Origin: Oscillospiraceae bacterium
GTDB taxonomy: Bacteria > Bacillota > Clostridia > Oscillospirales > Oscillospiraceae
Direction: 5' to 3'
DNA length: 55,003 bases
Assembly (NCBI GenBank): GCA_015068065.1
Contig: SVLE01000009.1
Coordinates: 1-55,003 of the forward strand
Program-made: the position numbers and the translations under genes
The notes under the pieces: generated by a model
Told to the model about the DNA's origin: nothing
What the model saw: the letters and a program-made list of their open reading frames with translations, nothing else
Database searches by the model: none
Shown: positions 42,608-51,417 of the stretch, piece after piece
Layout of the letters: each line of letters begins with the position of its first letter
How positions within the stretch are numbered: position 1 is the first letter of the stretch

Positions 42608-45600
42608 TTATCTCAGCTTCAGTTCCTTCTCCACATCATTCAGGTTGATGGTCAGCATTCTGGAGACGCCTTGTTCCTGCATAGTCACGCCGTACAGCAC
42701 GTCGGCCTCCTCCATAGTGCCGCGGCGGTGGGTGATAACAATAAACTGAGTCTTCTCAGACATGGTGCGCATGTAATCGGCAAAGCGGACCACGTTGTTG
42801 TCATCCAGAGCCGCCTCGATCTCGTCCATAACAACGAAGGGCGTGGGACGGACCTTAAGGATGGCAAAGTACAGGGCAATGGCCACGAAGGCTTTCTCGC
42901 CGCCGGACAGCAGGGTGATGATCTTCAGCGCCTTGCCGGGAGGCTGTACCTTGATCTCGATGCCGCAGTTCAGGATATCCTCGGGATCTTCCAGTTCCAG
43001 CGTGGCCTTGCCACCCCGGAACAGCTCGTGGAAGGTCTGACCGAAGGCCTCGTTGATGACCTTGAACTCCCGGGCAAAGATGGTCTTCATCTCCCCGGTG
43101 ATGTTGCCGATGATGGTCTCAAGCTCACCCTTGGCACGCTCCACGTCATCACGCTGGCCGGTCAAGTATGTATAGCGCTCGTTGACACGCTGATACTCCT
43201 CGATGGCATCCAGATTGATGTTGCCCAATGCAGAAATGGAGCGTTTGAGCTCGGCGATGCGGCGGGTGGCCTTGGGCACGGACTCGATCTCCACGCGCTG
43301 AGCCTTGGCCGCCTCGTGGGACAGTTCATACTGATCCCACAGCTTGTCCAGAATCTGCTTTTCCTCCATGGCGGCAGAGGACCGCTTGTGATCCAGTACG
43401 GCAACTTCCTGCTGCATGTTCATCAGGTCGCTGGTCTTGTCACGGCTGGCCTTTTCCGTACGGTTGCGCTCGGCCTCCAAGGCCAGTTTTTCCTCATTCA
43501 GGCGGCGAATGACGGCATTTTCACCCTCATTCTCCGTGCGCAGGCTCTTGAGTGCCGCTTCTTTTTCGTTGATCTGCCGGACATACTCCTCGTTCCTGCG
43601 TTTATAGTCGGCCATAAGCGCCTGGCTCTGGTCACGGTCCCCAGCGATATCCCGACGCAGACTCTCCAGTTCTGTCAGACTGGCGGAATTAGCCTCCCGC
43701 TCGGCCTGCAGGGCTGCCTGTGCCGCAGACAGCTCAGCCAGCTGCGCAGCAATGGCGGCAGAACGTTCCTGTACCTCGTTCTGACCGGTCAGCTTGCCCT
43801 GGGTCTCACTTTCAAGTGCGGCAGCGGCACCTTCCAGTTCCTGAATGCGGGAACGGGCGGCAGCGGTATCCTTTTCAATTTGAGCGGAGCGGATTTTCAG
43901 CAGCTCCAGTTCGCCCTCCTGTGCCTCGTGCTGGCGCTCCACATCACGGACTACGCTGTCGCAGTGGTCGCACTGGGCCTGCGCCTTTAGCAGCTCATCC
44001 TCCCACTGGCGCAGCTGGCTCTGGGCCGTCTCCATCTCGTAGGCGGCGGCGGTTGCTTCCCGCTCCGCTTCCTCCAGCGCCTTAGCGGCAGCTGTAAGCT
44101 GCTCGGACAGCTGGGCACTCTGCTCGTTCAGCCGTTCCAGCTCGTTGGCACGGCTGAGGATTCCGGCGCTGCGGCTGGCAGAACCACCGGTCATAGAGCC
44201 ACCGGGGTTAAGCTGCTGACCATCCAACGTGACGATGCGCAGCTTGTAATTATACTTGCGGGCACAGGCGATGGCGCTGTCCAGATCCTCCATGACCACC
44301 ACACGGCCAAGCAGGTTGGAAAACACGTTGGCATAGGTCTTGTCAAAGGTGATGAGCTGGTCTCCGATACCCACGAAGCCCTTTTCCTTTTGCACCTGTG
44401 CGGCCTCACGCAAGTCACTGGGACGAATGGCGTTCAGGGGCAGGATGGTGGCACGGCCGGCATCTCTTCGCTTGAGGTAGTTAATAACCGCCTTACCGTC
44501 CTCCTCCCGGTCCACCACAAGATTCTGCATGGCAGAGCCGAGAGCGGTCTCAATGGCTACGGTATACTTGTCCGGCACCTTTACAAGGCCGGCCACCGGG
44601 CCGTGGATATTCTTCAGTGTGCCCCGCTCGGCCTCGGTCATAACCACCTTGACCGCCTTGGAAAAGCCCTCGTGCATCTTCTCCATCTCGGTGAGCATTT
44701 TGACACGGGAGGCAAGGGAGTTTTCCTCCATCTGCAGCTTCACATGCTTGTCCCGGGCCTGCTCCGCCTTCTGGCGGCGGGTATTCAGACGCAGGGAGTA
44801 TCCGTTAATAATGTTTTGGACTGCATCCCGTTCCTCCTCCGCTTTGGAGCGCTCGGTACGGGCCTTCTTGCGGTCAGCCCGTGCTTCTTCAATGCGCTCA
44901 TCCATAGCACGCATTTCCTGCCGCACGGTCTCGTCCCGGTCCAGCACCTCCTGCGCCGCGGCGGCAAGGGCAGACAGCAGAGCCTTGGCATCGGCGGCAC
45001 TGGCGCTCTCCATGGCCTGACGCTGACGCAGCTGCTCCAGCTCCTGTGCCAGAGTGCCCGCGGATTTTGCGGCTTCTTCGGCTGCACGGCGCTTTTCCGC
45101 CAGTTCGGTCTCCAGACCGGCAAGTTCCGTTTCGATCTCGTCCAGACGTGCCTTGCGCTGTTCGATCTGGGATACCAGACCACCCTCGCGGCCTTCCTGC
45201 TGGGCAAGCTCGTCCCGAATACGCTGGGCGTTATCCTGATTGTGGACGATGTTGTTGTTCAGAACGGCGATGGCACTCTCCAGTTCTGCCACACCGGTCT
45301 CACGCTCCCGGATCCGGGCGCGCAGAGACTCCATCTCCACATCCTTGTCATGCATGCGGGTGGAGAAATCTTCCAGGGCGGCATAAAGCTGCTCCTGTTC
45401 CTTTTCCAGCTGCTCCTTACGGCGCACCGCTTCCTCATAGTCGGCAGACAGCTTTATGCCGTTGGCGCGGATACGCTCCAGCTGATCAAGCCACACAGAG
45501 ATCTCCAGCCCTCGCAGTTCATCACGCAGGACCAGAAACTTTTTGGCCTTTTCACTCTGCTGGCGCAGGGGTTCCACCTGCAACTCCAGTTCGGATATCT

Positions 45601-46180
45601 TGTCGTTGATACGCACCAGATTCTCGTCCGTGTGGGCCAGCTTTCGCTCGGCCTCCTCCTTGCGGTGACGGTAACGGGAGATGCCTGCCGCCTCCTCAAA
45701 GATCTCACGACGGTCTGCGGACTTGACGGAGAGGATCTCGTCGATCTTGCCCTGACCGATGATGGAGTAGCCCTCCCGGCCCAGACCGGTGTCCATAAAC
45801 AGCTCATTCACGTCCTTCAGACGGACGGAACGGCGGTTGATATAGTACATACTCTCCCCGGAGCGGTAGTAGCGACGGGTGACCATGATCTCGCTCTCTT
45901 CCATATCAAAGATATGGCTGGAGTTGTCCAGAATCAGGGACACTTCGGCATAGTTGGTCTGCTTGCGCTTGGCCGTACCGCCAAAAATAACGTCTTCCAT
46001 CTTGCCGCCGCGCAGGGCGCGGGTGGACTGCTCGCCCATGACCCAACGGATGGCATCGGAAATGTTCGACTTACCCGAGCCGTTGGGGCCCACGATGGCA
46101 GTAATATCCTCACCAAAGGTGAGGACTGTTTTGTCCGGGAAGGACTTAAATCCTTCAATTTCCAGCGCTTTTAAGTACAA
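42608..46180 (-). CDS. smc: Chromosome segregation ATPase SMC
   Basis: The condensin core. The 1190-residue protein starts YLKALEIEGFKSFPDKTVL (TTG at 46180 after GGAGAGGTG; a GTG three codons earlier is possible). Walker A GPNGSGKSN lies at 31-39; the coiled-coil arms flank the hinge, with GSMTGGSASRSAGIL near 650; the C-terminal head contains LLSGGEKAFVAIALYFAI and FVVMDEIEAALDD. Full length. No rnc gene precedes it, unlike many Bacillota (rnc-smc-ftsY). It begins the minus-strand run ending at rsfS. Confidence 0.97.
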   Translation of the reverse strand: MYLKALEIEGFKSFPDKTVLTFGEDITAIVGPNGSGKSNISDAIRWVMGEQSTRALRGGKMEDVIFGGTAKRKQTNYAEVSLILDNSSHIFDMEESEIMVTRRYYRSGESMYYINRRSVRLKDVNELFMDTGLGREGYSIIGQGKIDEILSVKSADRREIFEEAAGISRYRHRKEEAERKLAHTDENLVRINDKISELELQVEPLRQQSEKAKKFLVLRDELRGLEISVWLDQLERIRANGIKLSADYEEAVRRKEQLEKEQEQLYAALEDFSTRMHDKDVEMESLRARIRERETGVAELESAIAVLNNNIVHNQDNAQRIRDELAQQEGREGGLVSQIEQRKARLDEIETELAGLETELAEKRRAAEEAAKSAGTLAQELEQLRQRQAMESASAADAKALLSALAAAAQEVLDRDETVRQEMRAMDERIEEARADRKKARTERSKAEEERDAVQNIINGYSLRLNTRRQKAEQARDKHVKLQMEENSLASRVKMLTEMEKMHEGFSKAVKVVMTEAERGTLKNIHGPVAGLVKVPDKYTVAIETALGSAMQNLVVDREEDGKAVINYLKRRDAGRATILPLNAIRPSDLREAAQVQKEKGFVGIGDQLITFDKTYANVFSNLLGRVVVMEDLDSAIACARKYNYKLRIVTLDGQQLNPGGSMTGGSASRSAGILSRANELERLNEQSAQLSEQLTAAAKALEEAEREATAAAYEMETAQSQLRQWEDELLKAQAQCDHCDSVVRDVERQHEAQEGELELLKIRSAQIEKDTAAARSRIQELEGAAAALESETQGKLTGQNEVQERSAAIAAQLAELSAAQAALQAEREANSASLTELESLRRDIAGDRDQSQALMADYKRRNEEYVRQINEKEAALKSLRTENEGENAVIRRLNEEKLALEAERNRTEKASRDKTSDLMNMQQEVAVLDHKRSSAAMEEKQILDKLWDQYELSHEAAKAQRVEIESVPKATRRIAELKRSISALGNINLDAIEEYQRVNERYTYLTGQRDDVERAKGELETIIGNITGEMKTIFAREFKVINEAFGQTFHELFRGGKATLELEDPEDILNCGIEIKVQPPGKALKIITLLSGGEKAFVAIALYFAILKVRPTPFVVMDEIEAALDDNNVVRFADYMRTMSEKTQFIVITHRRGTMEEADVLYGVTMQEQGVSRMLTINLNDVEKELKLR

Positions 46181-46265
46181 AAAAGACACCTCTCCTCACT
46201 TGGGGAATGTGTGTTGCTCCATATGACAAAAAGGCATATAACACGCCCACAATATCAGATAGTAC

Positions 46266-46294
46266 ATTATAACAAAAGAAGTGCTCTTTTGCAA
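46266..46294 (-). promoter_or_regulatory. Promoter of smc and the following genes
   Basis: Minus strand TTGCAA (46294-46289), 17-base spacer, perfect TATAAT (46271-46266). The smc start is 86 bases on; transcript could extend to the terminator at 36456-36495. Confidence 0.85.
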
Positions 46295-46323
46295 TCGTTT
46301 TCACCCCTGCAAACAAAGAAAAA

Positions 46324-46350
46324 ACCGTCCTGCAAACGAGGCAGGACGGT
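46324..46350 (-). terminator. Terminator after the EamA gene
   Basis: A 10-bp stem ACCGTCCTGC/GCAGGACGGT with a 7-base loop and a T-run on the minus strand, 5 bases beyond the EamA stop (46356). Confidence 0.88.
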
Positions 46351-46355
46351 CTTGC

Positions 46356-47240
46356 TTATATTCTCTTTCGCAGGAAAGAAAACTTGGTCTCAGAACAGAC
46401 CACGGCGACGAAAATACACACAAAGCCCAGCGCCATGAGACCGGTCACCCTGTCCCCGTAACAAATCACGGAGAACAGCACTCCGAACACCGATTCCAGA
46501 GACAGAATCACAGAGGCAGAGGCGGGATCGGACCAGATTTGGCCCACATTCTGAAACAGCAGTGCCGCCGTCGTGGCCATGACGCACAGGTATGCAAGGG
46601 GCAGAAACACCGCCGGGTCAGCTATCTCCCGCAGGGGCATTGTCTCAAGGGCAATGCTTCCGATCCACGCGTATACTGCGGCAAAGGCAAACTGGAAGAC
46701 GGTGAGCAGGTAAATATCCTTCCCCTGAGAGGTCTTTTCCACCGCGATAATGTGGGCGGCGTAGAAGCAGGCGGCGATCAGGGTGAGTATGTCACCCATA
46801 TTCACAGACAGGTCGCCGTTCAGCGAAACAAGTCCCACACCGGTCACGCACAGCAGGGCCGCGCCGATGTTGTACCGGTCCGGCCTCTTGCCCATGACTG
46901 CCCAGTAAAAGAAGGGAACCATGACGCAATAGACCGCCGTGAGAAATGCATTTTTAGACGGTGTCGTCCGCTCCAGCCCAAAGGTTTGAATCAGATAGGC
47001 CAGAAACAGAAATGCACCGATGATCGCCCCCCGCCAGAGGTAGTCCGGGGTAAAATCCTTCCATCGGTTCCAGCATATCAGTCCAAGCAAAAGCGCACCG
47101 GCGGTAAAACGGACAGCCAGCAGAGAAAAGACCGGCATAACGTCCAGCGCGTTCTTCATAATGAAGAACGACGTACCCCAAATGATAGCCGCCCCAAACA
47201 GCATGGGCTTGGCCAGTTTTCGCATAATATCAGGTCGCAT
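46356..47240 (-). CDS. EamA family (DMT superfamily) transporter
   Basis: A 294-residue polytopic protein of the drug/metabolite transporter family with ten predicted helices in two EamA repeats (about 8-140 and 151-285). Segments FGAAIIWGTSFFIMKNALD (first repeat) and IAACFYAAHIIAVEK (second) fit. Substrate unknown: metabolites or amino acids are exported by such proteins. ATG at 47240 follows GGAGTG. Opposite strand to the mpg gene. Confidence 0.9.
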   Translation of the reverse strand: MRPDIMRKLAKPMLFGAAIIWGTSFFIMKNALDVMPVFSLLAVRFTAGALLLGLICWNRWKDFTPDYLWRGAIIGAFLFLAYLIQTFGLERTTPSKNAFLTAVYCVMVPFFYWAVMGKRPDRYNIGAALLCVTGVGLVSLNGDLSVNMGDILTLIAACFYAAHIIAVEKTSQGKDIYLLTVFQFAFAAVYAWIGSIALETMPLREIADPAVFLPLAYLCVMATTAALLFQNVGQIWSDPASASVILSLESVFGVLFSVICYGDRVTGLMALGFVCIFVAVVCSETKFSFLRKRI

Positions 47241-47291
47241 TGCGTTACACTCCAAGGTTTACAAAGATGCTTTGCTCATGATAAGATAGCC

Positions 47292-47603
47292 TTACTGCAC
47301 GTCCTCTCCAGACTGTGCGTTTTCGGGCAGTACCATCAGTACCGCCGCCAAAACAGCCAGTCCGCCAAGGCACCACCAGGTCAGCCACACGCCATCCATC
47401 AGGGCATCCACGCCCCACAGCACACCTGCACAAGCGGCAGCCATGAGCACCAACCGTGCCCCCTTGGCCGCGGCATCCTTGAGCACCTTGCTCACCAGTC
47501 TGCCGATGATCCGGTCCAGAACGGTGGCGGCGATGCAAAGGATAACAAGGTACAGGAACGCCCACCAGATAGACGTAAAGTGCATGCCAAGTAAATGATC
47601 CAT
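47292..47603 (-). CDS. Small unknown membrane protein
   Basis: Not recognised. A 103-residue protein with three probable membrane spans (about 11-30, 43-60, 65-86) and a polar C-terminus (ENAQSGEDVQ). The best start is 47603, nine bases after GGAGG; ATG three codons earlier (47612) is directly on the Shine-Dalgarno site. It has the same direction as the EamA gene 51 bases downstream and may be cotranscribed. Opposite mpg. Confidence 0.6.
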   Translation of the reverse strand: MDHLLGMHFTSIWWAFLYLVILCIAATVLDRIIGRLVSKVLKDAAAKGARLVLMAAACAGVLWGVDALMDGVWLTWWCLGGLAVLAAVLMVLPENAQSGEDVQ

Positions 47604-47650
47604 TGTTTTCATCCTCCGAATGATATTTTTCTGAAATAAGGTGTGCTCAC

Positions 47651-48247
47651 ATGGAAAAACTGCGCCGGGAATTTTATAACCGTGACACCGTTCAGGTGGC
47701 CCGCGATCTGTTGGGTCGGGATATCGTGCGCGTTTTGTCCGATGGCACACAGCTCGTTTGCCGCATCACGGAAACAGAGGCTTACGTGGGTGCCATAGAC
47801 AAGGCGTGCCATGCCTATAACTACCGCCGCACTCCCCGCACCGAAACACTGTTTGCCCAGCCGGGAACGGCGTATATTTACCTCATATACGGCATGTATC
47901 ACTGCCTCAATTTCGTCACTGAGCCCGAGGGCGAGCCCTGCGCCGTGCTCATCCGTGGTGCAGTCCCTGTCAAAAACGGTGATATTATAGCAGAAAACCG
48001 CTTTGGCCGCAAGTGCGAAGATATGACTGCCTATCAGCGCAGACATTTCCTGAACGGTCCGGGCAAGTTGTGTCTCGGTCTTGGCCTGACCCGAGCACAA
48101 AACGGGCTTGACCTGCTTGGGGACGAGCTGTTCCTCTCCCACGGAAATCCGCCTCTTTCGGAACAGATCCGGGTGGGAACACGTATCGGCATTGACTACG
48201 CTCAGGAGGCCGTGGACTTTCCGTGGCGCTTCTGGCTGGAGGAATAA
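47651..48247 (+). CDS. mpg: DNA-3-methyladenine glycosylase
   Basis: Excises alkylated purines from DNA (AAG/MPG family). The 198-residue protein matches the bacterial length, with VARDLLGRDIVR, ETEAYVGAIDKACHAYNYRRTPRTETLF and AYIYLIYGMYHCLNFVTEPEGEPCAVLIR around the catalytic glutamate. It ends 2 bases before the HAD gene. AAGGTG precedes the ATG. Confidence 0.95.
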   Translation: MEKLRREFYNRDTVQVARDLLGRDIVRVLSDGTQLVCRITETEAYVGAIDKACHAYNYRRTPRTETLFAQPGTAYIYLIYGMYHCLNFVTEPEGEPCAVLIRGAVPVKNGDIIAENRFGRKCEDMTAYQRRHFLNGPGKLCLGLGLTRAQNGLDLLGDELFLSHGNPPLSEQIRVGTRIGIDYAQEAVDFPWRFWLEE

Positions 48248-48249
48248 GT

Positions 48250-48894
48250 ATGTACTTTTTTGATCTGGACGGCACCCTGCTGGACTCCAATGGAGTCTGG
48301 CTGGATATCGATATAGAGTTTCTTGGCCGGCAGGGTATCCGTCCGGTACCGGAAGACTACACGGAGTTTGTCACCCACAACAGCTTCGGCGCCTCGGCAG
48401 TGTACACCAAAGAGCGCTTTGGCCTGTCCTTGTCCACACAGGAGATCGTGACATCCTGGCAGGATCTGGCCCGTGACCACTATGCCAATCATCTCCCCCT
48501 GAAGCCGGGTGCAAAGGAATTACTGGATGCCCTGCACCAGAAAGGAGAAAAAATCTCCATTGTTACCTCCTGCATGCCCCATCTGTGCGCCGCGGCACTG
48601 AAGCGTCATGATGTCCAGGATTTGTTTCATGCCATCCACTATTCCCACCTGATCGACATCGAAAAATCTGACCCGGAACTGTTTCGGACCGTAGCGCGGC
48701 TGGAAGGACTCGACCCGGCTCAGTGCATTCTGTTTGACGATTCCCCCGACTATCTTGCCGCCGCAAAGCAGGCCGGTTGGCAGATCTGTGGCGTCCGTGA
48801 CAGCCTGTTTGACTACCGTGCTCAGGAGATAAAATCCATCTGCGGCTCAGATCGATACCTTCCAAACCTGTCAAGCTATATCACTTTCCTATAG
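48250..48894 (+). CDS. HAD-superfamily phosphatase (subfamily IA)
   Basis: A 214-residue hydrolase with motif I DLDGTLLDS (5-13), motif II SIVTSC (SIVTS, about 101-105), motif III lysine in EKSDPELF and motif IV FDDSPDYLAAA (residues about 159-169). Phosphoglycolate-phosphatase-like; substrate unknown. ATG at 48250 follows GGAGGAATAAGT, which overlaps the end of mpg (48247), coupling them. Confidence 0.88.
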   Translation: MYFFDLDGTLLDSNGVWLDIDIEFLGRQGIRPVPEDYTEFVTHNSFGASAVYTKERFGLSLSTQEIVTSWQDLARDHYANHLPLKPGAKELLDALHQKGEKISIVTSCMPHLCAAALKRHDVQDLFHAIHYSHLIDIEKSDPELFRTVARLEGLDPAQCILFDDSPDYLAAAKQAGWQICGVRDSLFDYRAQEIKSICGSDRYLPNLSSYITFL

Positions 48895-48941
48895 CTGATA
48901 AAAAATGCGTCTGACATTCAGTCAGACGCATTTTTTATCAG
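48895..48941. terminator. Bidirectional terminator, 21-bp stem
   Basis: CTGATAAAAAATGCGTCTGAC (48895-48915) pairs perfectly with 48921-48941 around loop ATTCA. It lies between the HAD gene and the AGCS gene, whose last codons and stop (48922-48924) are inside the stem. Confidence 0.93.
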
Positions 48942-50292
48942 ACAGATATTCCCAGCCACACGCCAATATCTGGGGTGACAGCACCAACAGTGCCCCCAGA
49001 TTCGGCAGAGCCATCAGGGCGGTAAACAGATCAACAGTTTGCCACACAAAGCCCACTTCTCCAACACTGCCTATCACTGCCATCAGCAAAAATGCCGCCT
49101 GCCAAACAAACCGTATCTTCTTCCCTTTCACCAACCATTCCAAAGCCGTCTGCCCATAGTAACTCCACCCCAGCAGGGAGGAAAACGCAAACAGTACAAG
49201 GCAAACAGCAACCACACACTCCCCTGCCTTTCCCATCACCACAGCAAAGGATGCCGCCGCCAATGGTACCCCCGGTTCGATCCATCCTGTCGGGTCATTC
49301 AGCGCCCGGGCAGGGTCGTAAATTCCGGCGCTGAGAATGACCAGTGCCGTCACAGTACAGATGAGAACAGTGGCAACAAAGACCTCAACAATCCCCCACA
49401 AACCCTGTTCTCCGGGGTGCTTTACATCCGCCTTTGCATGGACAAGAGCGGATGAACCAACCCCGGCCTCATTGGTAAATACACCCCGAGCAACCCCGTA
49501 GCGCAGGGCCGTTGCAAGGGTATAGCCACCCATGCCCCCCACTGCCGCCCGGGGCATCAGGGCGCTTGTGATGATGAGCTTCAGCGCGCCGGGCAGATAC
49601 ATCCGGCGCACCCACAGCACCAGTGCGCCGCTTCCCAGAAACAACAGGGCCATCACCGGCACCAGAAGCTCACTGAATCGGGCAATCCGTCCGATGCCTC
49701 CCGACAGCACAACTCCTGCCAACGCGGCAGTCGCGATGCCCACCGCCAACTTATTCCATCCAAACATCATATTCAGTGCCTGTGCGATGGAATTGGACTG
49801 AACCAGATCTCCTCCAGCCAGCGCTCCACCAACACAGGCCACTGCGAACCACCCTGCCAGAAAATGGCTGTACAATCCATCCCGCAAATAATACATCGGA
49901 CCGCCGGTAAATGTTCCGTCCGGATTCCTTTTTCGGTATTTTATGGTCAGAATTTTCTCTGCCCAACCTACCATCATCCCCAGAAAAGCGGATATCCACA
50001 TCCAGAACACCGCCCCCGGGCCACCGAACCAGATAGCAGTGGCCACCCCGGAGATGCTCCCAGTTCCAATGGTGGATGCAAGGGCTGTAGCCAATGCCTG
50101 AAAGCGGGTGATCCCCGTACTATTCCCCTGCCCCGGTTTCAGCAGTTGTCCCAGTGTGTTCCCCAGCCACGTCCGTACTCCGAACAGCTGAAAAAATCCG
50201 GTGCGTACGGAATAGTAAAGACCAGTAATCAAAAACAATCCCAACAGCCACGGATTCCAGATAAAATCACTCACACTTTCTACAAACGCCAC
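48922..50292 (-). CDS. Alanine/glycine:cation symporter (AGCS)
   Basis: A sodium- or proton-coupled importer of alanine or glycine with 11 or so helices. The 456-residue protein contains GNTLGQLLKPGQGNSTGITRFQALATALASTIGTGSISGVATAI (split here as the signature G-NSTG..FQA..TALA...GTG.I.G), FTGGPMYYLRDG and NEAGVGSSALVHAKAD. The start may be GTG at 50292 (seven bases after AAGGGGG) or 50298. The terminator stem overlaps its C-terminal codons. No partner gene. Confidence 0.92.
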   Translation of the reverse strand: MAFVESVSDFIWNPWLLGLFLITGLYYSVRTGFFQLFGVRTWLGNTLGQLLKPGQGNSTGITRFQALATALASTIGTGSISGVATAIWFGGPGAVFWMWISAFLGMMVGWAEKILTIKYRKRNPDGTFTGGPMYYLRDGLYSHFLAGWFAVACVGGALAGGDLVQSNSIAQALNMMFGWNKLAVGIATAALAGVVLSGGIGRIARFSELLVPVMALLFLGSGALVLWVRRMYLPGALKLIITSALMPRAAVGGMGGYTLATALRYGVARGVFTNEAGVGSSALVHAKADVKHPGEQGLWGIVEVFVATVLICTVTALVILSAGIYDPARALNDPTGWIEPGVPLAAASFAVVMGKAGECVVAVCLVLFAFSSLLGWSYYGQTALEWLVKGKKIRFVWQAAFLLMAVIGSVGEVGFVWQTVDLFTALMALPNLGALLVLSPQILACGWEYLSDKKCV

Positions 50293-50338
50293 ATCCACGC
50301 CCCCTTATTCAAGGGATATGTGGACGGGCCGAAAAAAA

Positions 50339-50992
50339 TCACCCTATGGCAAAGACAGGAATCCCCTCCGCACCGGGCGCCAATGCATACAAGGGAAAGA
50401 ACAACTGTATCCCATCTGCTGTCAGGTAAAAATTTTCCCGGTCAAATTCCCGTTTTAACCGCTTTACACAGTCTTCGTCCAGAAGTGATTCCCCACTGTT
50501 AAGACGCTCCCCCATCTGCTTCTCCACCTGTTGTATCAGCCGTTTTTTCCAGTGCCGCTCTTTGACAAAAAAGGATGCCAGCGTCCGGGGTGCTCCGTCG
50601 GACAATGACCATGTGTCGCCTCTGCGCAGAATCTGTGTCTGGTCGTAACCCCGACACTCCCGCCCCTCCTGCCACAGACTGAGCAGTCCGTTCTCCTGCA
50701 GGGTGATCTGCGTTTCCAGTTCCGCCTTCCACACCCGAAAGGGTCGTCCCTGTGCCCTGCGGTCCGCCAGATCCAGACAGGCCATGCAAAACAGTTCCCG
50801 CTCCCACCGTCTGCGCCAAATCTCTGCGGCATGGATGTAGTATCGATTGATTGCCCCGATCCCCTTCCATGTGCCTGTAAGCTCCGGCCATGTTAGTACG
50901 CAGTGCAGCACACACTCCCCCTCCAGCGCCATCTCCCACTCCTGCCGTTTTAATTCCACCGTCAGTTCCGGCTCCTTGCGTGCTTTTTTCAT
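50339..50992 (-). CDS. DUF3298-like (RsiV-type) domain protein
   Basis: A 217-residue protein, soluble, with many Trp/Arg residues. The C-terminal FYLTADGIQLFFPLYALAPGAEGIPVFAI (about 186-215) matches the end of DUF3298/RsiV-type domains, otherwise found in secreted or membrane-anchored proteins. No membrane helix or signal peptide is visible, so a full RsiV anti-sigma architecture is absent; it may be cytosolic. GGGGGGCGG precedes the ATG. Divergent from yerC. Function unknown. Confidence 0.65.
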   Translation of the reverse strand: MKKARKEPELTVELKRQEWEMALEGECVLHCVLTWPELTGTWKGIGAINRYYIHAAEIWRRRWERELFCMACLDLADRRAQGRPFRVWKAELETQITLQENGLLSLWQEGRECRGYDQTQILRRGDTWSLSDGAPRTLASFFVKERHWKKRLIQQVEKQMGERLNSGESLLDEDCVKRLKREFDRENFYLTADGIQLFFPLYALAPGAEGIPVFAIG

Positions 50993-51052
50993 AGACCGCC
51001 CCCCTTTTCTTCAGCCTATGCCGTCAAAATTGGGTGGTGCTGAAATCGCCCC

Positions 51053-51081
51053 TTTACTTTCACAAGCTACTGTGATAAAAT
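51053..51081 (+). promoter_or_regulatory. Promoter of the yerC operon
   Basis: TTTACT (51053-51058), 17-base spacer, TAAAAT (51076-51081), preceded by TGTGA that supports an extended -10. The start codon is 43 bases on. Confidence 0.7.
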
Positions 51082-51123
51082 ACTACTGCTTGCAAATTCC
51101 TGTAAAGAAAGGAAGTTGTCCTT

Positions 51124-51417
51124 ATGAAACAGCCCACCCGTGAACAGGACGATACCTTGTATCAGGCCATCCTCGCCCTGAAGGATCTGGACGAATGCCG
51201 ACGGTTTTTTCAGGATCTGTGCACTGTGTCCGAGCTGCGTGCCATGGAGCAGCGCATGGAGGTCGCCCTGCTGCTGGACGAGGGTCTGATTTATAACGAT
51301 ATTTTGGAGCGCACCGGAGCCTCCAGCGCCACCATCAGCCGGGTCAACCGTGCTCTGATGTATGGCGCAGATGGCTATCAGACAGTCATTCCCCGTCTGA
51401 AGGAGCAGGAGAAATGA
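51124..51417 (+). CDS. yerC: TrpR-like YerC/YecD family DNA-binding protein
   Basis: A 97-residue helical TrpR-like protein with helix-turn-helix (IYNDILERTGASSATISRVNRAL, about 59-81). YerC-type proteins are uncharacterised regulators of Bacillota. AAAGAAAGGAAG precedes the ATG. Coupled by ATGA to the methyltransferase (51414-51417). Confidence 0.9.
   Translation: MKQPTREQDDTLYQAILALKDLDECRRFFQDLCTVSELRAMEQRMEVALLLDEGLIYNDILERTGASSATISRVNRALMYGADGYQTVIPRLKEQEK

Noticed and set aside
44390-46174. Long plus-strand reading frames antisense to smc (also 42437-43990)
   Set aside because: Shadow of the codon bias of smc; His/Leu/Gly-rich, no family pattern, no ribosome site.
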